A DNA stretch of 64,000 nucleotides from Mastigias papua. Lineage: Eukaryota; Cnidaria; Scyphozoa; Rhizostomeae; Mastigiidae. The DNA lies in assembly GCA_964019165.1 (NCBI GenBank), contig OZ025280.1, positions 11,650,428 to 11,714,427 on the forward strand, written 5' to 3'. Of this stretch, positions 23,870 to 34,182 are shown in pieces. The position numbers and the translations under genes are program-made. The notes below the pieces were generated by a model. It saw nothing but the letters and a program-made list of their open reading frames with translations, ran no database searches and was not told the origin of the DNA. Positions within the stretch are counted from its first letter, which is position 1. Every line of letters starts with the position of its first letter.

Positions 23870-25003
23870 TGTTGTAATTATTGTGGAACTATACAAAATG
23901 GATTGACTATTTGGACATGTAGAGGTTGTTGCCTTGTTACGTATTGCGGTAAAGTACGCCAGCGGACACATTGGTTACAGCATAAAGCTATTTGCATGGC
24001 AGTTCAATCTTTACATAATGAGTCGCATAAAAATGCAGTACCACCGACTTTCTTAACACACTTAACTCCAAAACAATCGTCTCAAATCACAAAAAGTGTT
24101 GGGAACCAATGTACACTTAATTGTAAACTAAATGGACTGTTTGTCGAAGCTTTATGGGACACGGGTGCCCAGGTTTCTATTATTTCGGAACAATTTCATC
24201 GTAATCGTTTCCCCGGTATAAAGTTGTTGAGAAGCATCTCACAACTTATCGATTGCGAATTAGATTTGACTGTAGCTAATGGTACGTCAATACCATACAC
24301 AGGATTTGTTAGGTTTACTTTTACATTGAAAAACAGACGAGACCCGATTCTTGTTCCATTCCTAGTAACGACCGATGACATTTCAATGCCGCTTGTCGGG
24401 TATAACGCAATCGAGCTGTGTATAAAGTCCGGACTAACTAGCCCTGAGTTAGCGTGTGTTTTCTCATCTTTGAGTCATAACAATGTAAATACTTTGTATG
24501 ATATTATTGAAGCTAACAATGATGCTGATTTGTGTACTGTTGGAACAAACAAGAAAAACGCTGTGATTAAACGTGGACAATGCTCTGAGATTTCGTGTAG
24601 GATTAATCATGGACCTATCGCTTCCGCAATTCCTGTTATTTTTGAGCCTGAAGAAAATCAAGAGTTACCACATGGTCTTGTTGTTTCAGAGTCATTGTTT
24701 TCATTAAAACCCAGAAAAACAAGTGGTAGTAAATTCGTAGTCGAAAACACTACAAAACATGATATTGTTTTGCCAAAACGCATGGTTCTTGGTTGGATTC
24801 AGCTAGTACAATCAGTAACCCCCATAGATGTGAAGTTGAAAGAGAAAAGTGCCAGTCCCGAACCTACTATAAACGCAAATGTCAGTAGTGAGGTTGATTT
24901 TGGTAAAAATATTCCAAGTCATGTCAAACAGATTAATCTAGATGGTCTTATGGAAACCCAGAAACAATCTGCTTTGAACTTGTTATGCGAGAAACAAAAT
25001 TAA
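23870..25003 (+). pseudogene. Gypsy-1 MYND-like zinc finger and aspartic protease
   Basis: Directly after the TAA at 23867 the same frame encodes a MYND-type pattern: CNYC, then CRGC, TYC, and QHKAIC (23873-23995). The Cys expected four residues after TYC is Arg (codon CGC at 23957, one transition from TGC). MYND fingers are protein-interaction modules in other proteins. The protease follows: LWDTGAQVSII (the DTGA catalytic site, about 24158) and MPLVGYNAIELCIKSG (the flap/second-strand region). A linker rich in charged residues leads to a TAA at 25001. No chromodomain or envelope gene is seen. Confidence 0.82.
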
Positions 25004-25985
25004 TTCTCGAAAGATGATGATGATATTGGTACAGTCCCAAATCTAAAACTGAATATAAATCTGACAGATAACAGTCCTGTGCAGAAAAAGTACGTTGCTG
25101 TACCAAGACTGCTTTACCCCGAAGTAAAAGCGTACATCGAAGGCCTTTTAAATAAAAAGTTTATTTGTAAATCGGACTCTCCATACAACTCTCCAGTAGT
25201 CTGTGTAAGAAAGAAAGACCAATCGTTGAGACTTTGTGTAAAGTTTCGTGCTTCGAATCAAAAGACTATTCCGGATCATCATCCGATTCCGCGAACTCAA
25301 GAAATGCTAGATAATTTGGGGGGAAATGCGTGGTTCTCAGGTTTAGACCAGGATAAGGCATACCATCAAGGTTTCGTTAGTGAAAAGAGTCAACATCTCA
25401 CAGCCTTTATTACCCCCTGGGGATTGTATGAATGGAAGGGGATTCCCTTTTGACTTCGCAATGCAATGGGTGCATTCCAACGATTTATGGAAAAGTGCTT
25501 AGGAGACTTACGAGATGAAATTTGTATTCCATATTTGGATGACGTAATCGTGCTCAGCAAAACTTTCGATGGACATTTGGAACATCTCAGAAAAGTTTTA
25601 CAACGCCAAAGAGAACATGGAGTAAAATTAAAGCCTCAGAAATGTAATGTGTTTTGGAGAGAAGTTGACTTTCAAGGAAGAATCATCTCTCCCGAAGGAT
25701 ATAAATTAGATCCAGAGAGTATCAAGCCACTTTTGCATTTGCAAAAATCAACCCCACAAACCATAGGTGATGTTCGACGTTTACTTGGCCTTCTTGGGTA
25801 TTATTGATGGTATATTAAAAATTTCTCATCGATTGCAAAACCATTGTATGATCTACTATCGAAGTCTGAAAAAAAACAAATCAACGTGCAATCAAACATC
25901 GAAATCGAATAATCAGTTGCACTCTAAGAGTTCAGTTATTTGGACGGACAAACACCAGCGTTTCTTAGACACGTTAATTGAACAG
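25004..25985 (+). pseudogene. Gypsy-1 reverse transcriptase, N-terminal part of pol before LINE-B
   Basis: RNA-directed DNA polymerase. The fingers show SPYNSPVVCVRKKDQSLRLCVKFR, motif A is WFSGLDQDKAYHQ, motif B lies at the EWKGIPF / LRNAMGAFQRFM border, and YLDDVIV is the catalytic motif C. In-frame TGA codons at 25451 and 25805 and a frameshift near 25910 break it. Both TGAs replace codons in conserved blocks, so they look like ordinary nonsense mutations. The frame ends at the LINE-B insertion, whose target duplication TTGAACAG is 25978-25985. Confidence 0.88.
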
Positions 25986-26124
25986 TTTTCAGTTTTCAGT
26001 TTTCATTCATTTATCAATTAATCCCAAATACAGTCTACAAGTAATTACATAAAAAACATTATTAAATACAAACTACATTTAATTTACCATTGATTATAAG
26101 AAACACAAAAAAGACAAAAGCATA

Positions 26125-29100
26125 TTACAAGGTTGTATTTAAGATTAATTGACTAAGGAGGAACTCTCTAAATAGATAAACTAATCGAGAGAGAGTCCCC
26201 CCAATAAAAACAAAGAAAACTAAAAGAATTTTATTAAAAACTACAACGAACCAGATCCAGATGTGTATCAAGTAGCAAGCAAGTGTGAGAATTCCGTTAA
26301 GCTTTGAGCTACTAAATGAAAATGTCAATGTAAATATGAGTTTATAAAAAAGGTCTTGAGACTGGATCGAAATACTGAAGCAGAACAAGACATCCGAATG
26401 AAAAGTGGGAGTGTATTCCAAAGTTTGGAACCAAAATACTTGATTGTTTTAAGACCATAAAGTGTGGTATTTTTTTAAGGATTGAAAGAGGTCACCCCTG
26501 GTTACCTGATGAGTTACAATTCTATGAACAGATGAGTTCGGAGTAAAGTATGTGTGAAAGCAGGCAGGAGATACTTTGTGTAGAGCTTTGTAGACAAACG
26601 TCAGAATATTTAAATGTATAACATCTTCCAGCTTAAGAATCTTTAGTGAATTAAAAATTTGTGAAGATGGAGCTGAAAAATGCGAAAAGCTGATGCATCT
26701 TAAGATTTTCTTTTGGAGAAGGTAAAGAGGCTTTAGATAAGTATCATATGTTAACCCCCAAGCAGTAATGCCATAATTGAGAAATTAGGAAAACAGAGAA
26801 TTATAGAGGCTGATCAGAGGTTGCAAGGGAATGTAGTGTCTTATTTTGAAAAATATTCTGGAAGTTCTGGTTAGTTGTTTATGAAGTTCAGAGATATGGT
26901 ATTTCCAAATGAGATGTTCATCTAACAAGATTCCTAGAAATTTCACATACTTAGACCTTGAAATGTTTTTCTTGCCAAGTTTAATGTCAATAGCGTCAGG
27001 TAATGTTTCCTGGGAGAATGAAAAAGGACAAAGTTAGTTTTGTCGATGTTAAGTGCCAGTTTGTTACAGTCGAGCCAAGATTTGATCTTACACAGCTCTT
27101 TATTAACAACTCTAGTTAGGCTATCGATATCATCAGCTTCTAAGTAAATGTTTGTGTCATCAGCAAACAGGAAGAATGACAATACACTAGTAGCATTTGG
27201 TAAGTCGTTAATGTAGATAAGAAATAGGATAGGTCCAAGGACGGATCCCTGTGGTACACCACATGTTATATCACATAAGGAAGAGGAATAGTCATTACTT
27301 GATACCAATTGTCTACGATTGCTAAGGTAAGATTCAAACCAGTCAAGAGCAGTATCTCTTATACCATAATGTTCTAGTTTTTTAAGCAGTATTCCATGAT
27401 TAACAGTATCGAAAGCTTTTTGCAGATCTATGAAAATTCCACAGCCAAGTCTGTTATTGTTGAGAGTTGATTTAATACTTTCAGTTAAAGTAACTAGTGC
27501 AAGTTCTGTAGAGTGACCACTGCGAAATCCGAATTGCATACTGAATAAGACCTCACATGTTTCAAGAAACTTTTGAAGGCAAGCCTGCATAAGTTTTTCG
27601 AATATTTTACTAAAAATGGAAAGCAATGAAATTGGTCTGTAGTTACATGTTGTGGTCTTGAGACCTTTTTTAAATATTGGAATTACCTTCGCGATTTTTA
27701 ATTTTTCAGGAAAAACTCCAGTTGTGAAGGACTCGTTTATTAGAGCGGAGAGATCAGAGGAAATAGGATAATTAAGTACTTTCAATACTTTGACTGGAAT
27801 GCTATTTCGTCCAGAGGACTTTCCATTTTTTAGTGATTGTATTACATTAGATACCTCGTTTGCTGTACACGGAGATATGGAAAAAGAATCAGAGTTTGAA
27901 TTTGATAAGTAAGATAAAGGAGATATTTGCGTTCTTGGGATTTTTTTTGTGATTCGTTCAGCTACCTTGGTAAAGTATTCATTAAATTAATTTGCAATAT
28001 GGATAGAATCAGATATTTTTAGGCCATTGTCATCAACTAGATGTGAGAATGTATCGGTATTATTTGGTTTCAAACTAATTATATCTTTAATACCTTTCCA
28101 CAACAGTTTCATATTGTTTTTGTTTTCATCAAAGTACTGCTGATAATAATTCTTCTTACTCTGTATGATTTCATTGACAACACCGTTGCGGAACTGTTTG
28201 TACGCTTTAAGGGCAGAAGGTGAATTTGACACTTTGACTTGCTGAAATAGCTTATCTCTAATTTTCATCATTTTTTGAATCTTAAAGTTGATCCAAGGTT
28301 TGTTTCTTAACTTTAGCATTTTCTTATTCAACTTTTTCTTAGGACAATGTGTCTTAATAAGATTATCGAGGTTATGCAAAAAGGTGTCAAATTTTATATT
28401 TAGATCAGTACTTTCATCATTAAGATAGGATATATCAAGTTCCGAATATTCTGACAGAAAACTAGCCTCATCAAACTTCCTATAGTCATGAGCAAAATAG
28501 GATGTATTTTTAAACTCAGGTGCATTGTCCTTGAGAATGGCGAACTGGGGAAGATGGTCAGAAATTATGGATAGTATGTTACCACTAAGAATAGTACAGT
28601 GAGTCACATTACTTAAGAAGATGTTATCAATAAGTGTGGAGCTGGTGTCCGTGATACGAGTTGGGTGCAGGATGGAAGGCATAAAGTGAGAGGAGAACAT
28701 CAGATTAATAAAGTCATCTGTGAGAGTATGATGGCCATAGTTGAGTACATTTATATTGAAGTCACCCATGATATGGATAATTGTATCTTCATTGGCAAGT
28801 AAGCAGAGGGTTTCCTGAATGTGTTGTGTAAACTTTGCAATATCTGAGCTGGGGTGTCTATATGCACAACAACAGAGGATATTTTTAGATCTAGAATTAT
28901 CAATTTCTACCCAGAGAGTTTCAAACCCCGCATTACTGATAGACAAATCGTCTCTTTTGCGTGTTGTGAGATTTTCTGTAACATAGATGCCGACTCCTCC
29001 AGCAGCACTAAGAGAGAGAGTGTGGTAGAACGTGTAGCCAGATAATTGTAAATTAGATTTTATGGGAGCATTCGTAGATGCCTTGATTTCAGAAAGACTG

Positions 29101-29687
29101 ATAACTTGAAAGTCAATTTTGAGAGAAGACAAAAGAGCACGAAATTCTTCATAGTGAAGTGAAAGACTACGAATATTCATATGGAAAACGGCAAAGTCCT
29201 TATTGGAAACTTCTAAAGCAGTCAATTCCTGTAGTGAATACTATTGAGAACTCAAATTTATGTTTATATTTTCATCAATGTCATAATCAGATAAATTAGG
29301 CAAGTTACTTAACTTGGATGTGATTTCAAAGGATGGATAAGCTAGGTGATCGTTAGAGGAGATTTCAAGGTCATTTGTTTCTTGGAAGACATTATCAGGT
29401 AGAAGGGTAAAGGGGAAAATGGTGGAGTTGGTTAATACCAAACAATATAAACAAACCCATTGTTTATTATCAGGATCACTTCGGAGTTGCTTATATTCAG
29501 AAATTAAAATGTTATTACATTCTATGTGAATCCAATTATTGCACTGGTCACAAAAAATTGATTTATGGATATGTTTGACACTGTTTTTGCAAATGCAGCA
29601 AGGTTGTTTTAAATTTGATGTTTCGAATTCTGTCTCAAAGGCTATGTTAGCTACCAATTCATCAAGGTTACTTGATAAGGACATCAT
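26125..29687 (-). pseudogene. LINE-B ORF2: PHD-like finger, APE endonuclease, reverse transcriptase
   Basis: Encodes target-primed reverse transcription. From ATG 29687: a PHD-like Cys4-His-Cys3 pattern (CCICKNSVKH..FCDQCNNWIHIECN..WVCLYC), a stop (TAG) near 29238, then the APE endonuclease (FHMNIRSL, LSEIKA, GGVGIYV, MGDFNIN, SDHLPQFA) in the same frame to 27987. A TAA follows, then the RT, still in frame: FIDLQKAFDTVNH (motif A), GVPQGSVLGP (motif B), FADDTNIY (motif C). A frameshift near 27020 moves the C-terminal region into other frames down to about 26125. Two stops and one or more frameshifts make this copy inactive. Confidence 0.9.
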
Positions 29688-30105
29688 TGTTTGATTTATA
29701 ATTAATTAAGGAATAATTAATAACAATAATATCTAAGTAGTAAAATTAAAAAATAAATAAATAGATTTTAAATTCTTAATACTTAAAAAACAACAAAGGA
29801 AAGGAACAGCAAAAGCGTCCAAGGGAAACTGATTACAATTAGATAAAATGCATGTGGGGTTAATACTGGAAAGGTATTTGCACTGTTCTGTTTCATAATT
29901 TATCACGCAAAACAAAAATGTAAGGAGTAATTGCATTCAATAGTTAATTGTAACAATGGGAAAACTTTGACAGAGAAAGTTTCAGTGCGGGGGGCCATTG
30001 GACCTTATAAATTTCTTTCAATTCCATTTCCAAGGAATTGGAAGAACATTACAAAGGAAAAAAAACAAACAACAAACTCTCATCGAAAGGAGAAAAGGAA
30101 AATGC

Positions 30106-30828
30106 TTAAGAAACTATGGCCAAAAGTTCTTTTTTAGTATTAAAAAAGCTAAACCTGTTACTTTTACTTTTCACTCCAAGGCGGCAATTGATGTCAGCAA
30201 ACGCAAACTCAAAGTTTGCGTTTGATTTCACAAGAGTTCGGGCCAGTTTGAGTACTTTGGCACGCCTCAGTGTCAGGTCAACCAAGATGCGCTGGTTCTG
30301 AAGTTTCTTTCGTGAACGGTAAACCGCAACTTTATGTTTCCAAGCATTCAGCTTCACAATCATTGTCTGAGCTTCCATTCCATCTTCATCTCTTACTCTT
30401 TTCCCCACCCGATGTGCCCTATCAATATCATCTTCTGAGATGTTAAGTTCCAGCTCCATAAAAACATCCATCACTTTCTTTGCACAATCTTGCGAGGATT
30501 CCTTCTCACTTTTAGGTAAGGGTATTCCCATTATTCGTAGGCAAGAGCGACGACTATACTGCTCGTTGTCGTTGACTCTTACTTTAAGATCTTCCATATG
30601 AGCTTCGTAAAGAGATATCTTACTTTCCAAAGATTGTATTTTATCTTCAAGTGGCTTTACGAGCTCATCTATTTTGGCAGCAAGGACCCTTTCCATCTTT
30701 TCTTCAAGTTTTGAAATAAGATCCTGCATGTCACTCTTTGTAAGTAGGTCTTGTGTAGCCCTTTCTATAATGCCTTTGATGGTTTCTTCGTCCATGACCC
30801 AGGTAGACAAGGCAGCTTGGCGTGGCAT
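30106..30828 (-). CDS. LINE-B ORF1: coiled-coil RNA-binding-like protein, 240 aa
   Basis: An intact frame with ATG at 30828. Residues about 20-85 form a heptad-rich coiled coil (LEEKMERVLAAKIDELVKPL...). These are followed by NDNEQYSRRSCLRIMGIP and DIDRAHRVGK, the pattern of the RRM-like and C-terminal domains of L1-type ORF1 proteins, which bind element RNA as trimers. It differs from the esterase-type ORF1 of LINE-A. It lies about 420 bp upstream of ORF2 in the same transcript. The end of the frame may be altered slightly, but no internal break was found. Confidence 0.8.
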   Translation of the reverse strand: MPRQAALSTWVMDEETIKGIIERATQDLLTKSDMQDLISKLEEKMERVLAAKIDELVKPLEDKIQSLESKISLYEAHMEDLKVRVNDNEQYSRRSCLRIMGIPLPKSEKESSQDCAKKVMDVFMELELNISEDDIDRAHRVGKRVRDEDGMEAQTMIVKLNAWKHKVAVYRSRKKLQNQRILVDLTLRRAKVLKLARTLVKSNANFEFAFADINCRLGVKSKSNRFSFFNTKKELLAIVS

Positions 30829-31065
30829 GAGTAGCTAAACCTTAGGCCACGATAAGTAGCCTATCTACAACTTACTTCGATTTCCAAGGCCTAATCTGAG
30901 GATAAACTTCAAAAAAGAAACTTGAGTAATGCTTACATCTCACTTCACTTTACACCATTCTTTATAATAACATCAGTAGCCCACTGAACGCAATCCAAAC
31001 CTATTTACATTTGGAGCTTCGAAAAGCGCGACCTACCTCCTCAAGTCCTTTGTCCTTTTGAACAG

Positions 31066-31449
31066 CTGATATCGCCTCCAATTATAGCTTATCCTAACTT
31101 TTCAGATCCTTTTATACTTCATACAGATGCATCAGAAGTAGGATTAGGTGCAGCTCTGTACCAACGTCAAGATGGTTCATTACGAGTTATTGCATATGGC
31201 TCTCGTACTTTATTGCCAGCAGAGAAAAACTACTACCTTCACTCTGGTAAACTCGAATTTTTAGCGTTGAAATGGGCGATATTTGATCAGTTTCATGACT
31301 ATTTATATTACGTGCCATCGTTCACTGTATATGCCGACAATAACCCATTAACGTATGTACTTTCATCCGCAAAATTAAATGCCACTGGTTTACATTGGGT
31401 CAATGAGTTAGCTGATTTTAATTTTACCATAAAATATAGAGAACAGTAA
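31066..31449 (+). pseudogene. Gypsy-1 RNase H, continuing after LINE-B
   Basis: It resumes the pol frame with LISPPIIAYPNFSDPF, then LHTDASEVGLGAALYQ (first catalytic Asp), SGKLEFLALKWAI (Glu) and VYADNNPLTYVLSS (Asp). It ends in a frameshift at about 31447, where the conserved DADTLSRIP word appears in the next frame. It degrades the RNA strand of the RNA-DNA hybrid during replication. Confidence 0.88.
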
Positions 31450-33284
31450 ATTGCGATGCTGATACTCTTTCGCGCATTCCGGATTTCGAATCATACATGA
31501 TCACGTGTACTGAGGAAATGTTACCAAAAACTAGAACTGCAGTAACATCCACTGTAAATATGCTCGCTACCGCTAAATCAAGTTGGATTATGCCACTCAC
31601 GATCAATCCAAATGGTTTGGCTATTGAAGATATGACTTCTCAGAAAGATTTATCATTCACAGTAAACGATTTAGTTCGAGCCCAATTAAGTGATCTAGTT
31701 ACAAGTCGCGTTATTCATTTTATGGAAAACGGTAAAAGGCCTCTACCTAAAGATCTTTTGCATGAATCTCCTGCTGTAAAACGATTGCTACGCGATTGGT
31801 GTAAACTTGTACGTAAGGATGGTCTCTTAAAATGTAACCTCGGTACCCTGTCACAAATCGTTTTACCTCAGAAATACCATCGTTTAGTCATTAAGGAGCT
31901 GCATGAAAACATGGGTCATCTTGGACCCAAACGCGTTTTAGACCTAGCTAGACAAAGATTTTTCTGGTTTCGAATGCAAGTAGATATTGAACATTTTATA
32001 CACAACGTTTGCACTTGTGTAAAACAGAAACGTCCGACATCTCATACGAGAGCTCCGTTACAGCCGATTATTACTACATCTCTGTTCGAAATGATTTCTA
32101 TTGACGTTTTGCATTTAGAACATAGCAAAGGAGGTTATGAATACATTTTAGTCATCATCGATCATTTTACCCGTTTCGCTCAGACGTATGCAACTCTGAA
32201 TAAGTCTGCTAAAACTGTTGCTTCCACGTTATATAACGACTTCATTTTACGTTCTGGCTTTCCTACTAAGATCCATCGCGATCAAGGGGCAGAATTTGAG
32301 AACAATCTTTTCGATCACCTTCAAAAACTTTGTGACATTAACCATTTGCGCATGACACCTTATCATCTGCAAGGTAACGGACAAGTAGAGCGTTTTAATC
32401 ATACTTTATTATCTATGCTTTGTACTTTACCAGAATCGTATAAAAGTCGTTGGGAAGAGCATCTCAGTAAGGTCATTCATGCTTATAACTGCACGCGTAA
32501 TGATTCTACTGGTTTTTCGCCATTTTATCTTTTGTTTGGAAGACACCCTCGTTTACCTATCAATATGATTTTTAACATTGATCAACCTTCGTCTGCGACT
32601 AGCTATAGTGAATATGTACAACAATGGAAACAAGCCATGGAAGAAGCCTATAGCATTGCCAACCACCGATCTATTGCCACTGGAGAAAAGAATAAAGCTC
32701 AGTATGATCTACATGCTAAGTCAAGTGATCTCCATCCGAACGATCGGGTGCTCGTTCGAAATTTGTCGGAGAGGGAAGGACCCGGTAAAGTACGGTCGTA
32801 TTGGGAAAAGGAAATTCACCATGTTATTTGATGTAAAGATAATCTGTCACCCGTATACGAAATACAGCGAGAAAACGGGTCAGGTCCTATTAGAGTATTG
32901 CATAGGAATCTATTGTTGCCATGCAACAAATTGCCAATGGATATGGATGCTGCTCCGCAACAACCCATTTCGAAATGTCATAGGTGCAATACGTACCATA
33001 CACGATCTGCAACACGACTGTCTAATTCTCGTGCAACAGATAGCTCGATATCTGACAGTGAATCAGAAGATGAAAGTTTTATTCCTGCGAATAATAGTCG
33101 AATAGTGGAAAGACCGACGGACTCATTGAGAAACGAGCCAATACCAACGATTGATATACCAGATGTACCTGATAGTGGAGAAGCCATGAACTCTGCAAAT
33201 GATAGAGACCATGAGCTGACGCAACAACGCGAAATGCCTGATAGTGTCGCACACGAACGTGTAATCGAAAAAATGTCATCCTAG
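31450..33284 (+). pseudogene. Gypsy-1 integrase and C-terminal tail, one in-frame stop
   Basis: Inserts the cDNA into the host chromosome. The frame is open from about 31450 (ORF from 31497) to a TGA at 32829 and continues in the same frame to TAG 33282. The H2C2 zinc domain is HENMGH...HNVCTCVKQK. The DDE core has ISIDVLHLE, HRDQGAEF and GQVERFNHTL. The GPY-like C-terminal block leads to VLHRNLLLPCNKLP after the TGA. The tail is acidic and serine-rich. The polypurine tract and 3' LTR follow at 33901. Confidence 0.88.
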
Positions 33285-33900
33285 ACACAAGAAACTCATC
33301 GTCCATTCCTTAGTCGACAGCCACCAAACTGATTAGCTTATTATGCATCAGGTCAATCATTATTGACTTCAAATGTCCATAATATTACTAGTATTCCACG
33401 AGTTCCAGTTTTTTCACCTATCTTTTCGTCGATACATTGCTTATACCATCCAATCATTCACAGTCGTATCCTGTTGTTGTTCACAAGGTATAAAAACTGA
33501 GTAGTTCGCTTGATCATCAAAAGTACATTGTTATCGTTCCTGATTTTTCACTTTCACTTATATATTTTCATTTTTCCATTTACTATATTCTCAGTATTCT
33601 TTTACATGAACAGCTTTCATACATCCGTACGTACCGAAATAGCCTCGCCTATTTTCCGATCGATTTTTTTACAATCGATATTTGCAAGTCGCCTAGTTAC
33701 GATTCTTCAGAAAAAAGACAATGGTATTGCTACTGAAGGAATCACAATGAAATGGAAACAGTTTATACCAACTGGAAACTCTTATTTTGTTATTCTCTAT
33801 CGCTATTGGTAGTAACACCTGTTAGAAGTCATTGATGATTGAAGAACGTTTTCTCATCATCTCCATGAATCCTCAAGGATGTCAGGGACAACATTTTCTT

Positions 33901-33913
33901 TAGAGGGGGAGTA
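33901..33913 (+). promoter_or_regulatory. Gypsy-1 polypurine tract
   Basis: TAGAGGGGGAGTA lies immediately before the 3' LTR start at 33914, the usual plus-strand priming position. Confidence 0.75.
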
Positions 33914-34178
33914 TGTAGGGTGCAGGAAACGACTCCCATTGATTGAGAGAGACGAACAGACGTACCTAATTTTTGATGTGCCATACTGACAATTGAACTA
34001 TTTTGTTAATTGATCCTTTAATCTAATAAGCTGCTTATGTATCCTAGTATTGATTACTTTTTAGTTAGTTAGCTCTTGAGTTTGTTGAAGATAGATGTGA
34101 CGTAGCAACACTTAATTTTCATTCTTCGAACCCGCAATACATGGGACAGCCTTGGTCCATGTATAGCCAAGAGCTACA
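33914..34178 (+). repeat. Gypsy-1 3' LTR (265 bp)
   Basis: Starts TGTAGGGTGCAGG and ends CCAAGAGCTACA, followed by the target duplication AATG. It differs from the 5' LTR at about 14 bases plus a few indels. Confidence 0.92.
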
Positions 34179-34182
34179 AATG

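Larger units (their letters stand above)
25986..31057 (-). mobile_element. LINE-B: CR1-type LINE inserted antisense in Gypsy-1
   Basis: A 5072-bp element, essentially full length, flanked by the 8-bp duplication TTGAACAG (25978-25985 and 31058-31065). Gypsy-1's pol frame continues exactly across the duplication. Two ORFs are present: ORF1 with a coiled coil, and ORF2 with a PHD-like finger, an APE endonuclease and a reverse transcriptase. Its 3' end (left on the plus strand) consists of about three TGAAAAC repeats rather than poly(A), as in CR1/L2-type LINEs. Few mutations break ORF2, so this is a younger layer than Gypsy-1. Confidence 0.92.
21808..34178 (+). mobile_element. Gypsy-1: Ty3/Gypsy retrotransposon with nested LINE-B
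   Basis: Full-length element with LTRs TGTAGGGTGCAGG...AGCTACA at both ends and a 4-bp target duplication AATG (21804-21807 and 34179-34182). It is about 7.3 kb without the inserted LINE-B. Order: 5' LTR, PBS, Gag with coiled coil and CCHC, MYND-like finger, aspartic protease, reverse transcriptase, RNase H, integrase, polypurine tract, 3' LTR. Gag-Pol was one frame, now broken by several stops and at least two frameshifts. The LTRs differ by roughly a dozen substitutions and indels, so it is not recent. Confidence 0.93.

Noticed and set aside
25451..25807. TGA recoding in Gypsy-1 pol (TGA at 25451 and 25805)
   Set aside because: Frameshifts and TAA stops elsewhere in the same element and diverged LTRs point to ordinary decay.
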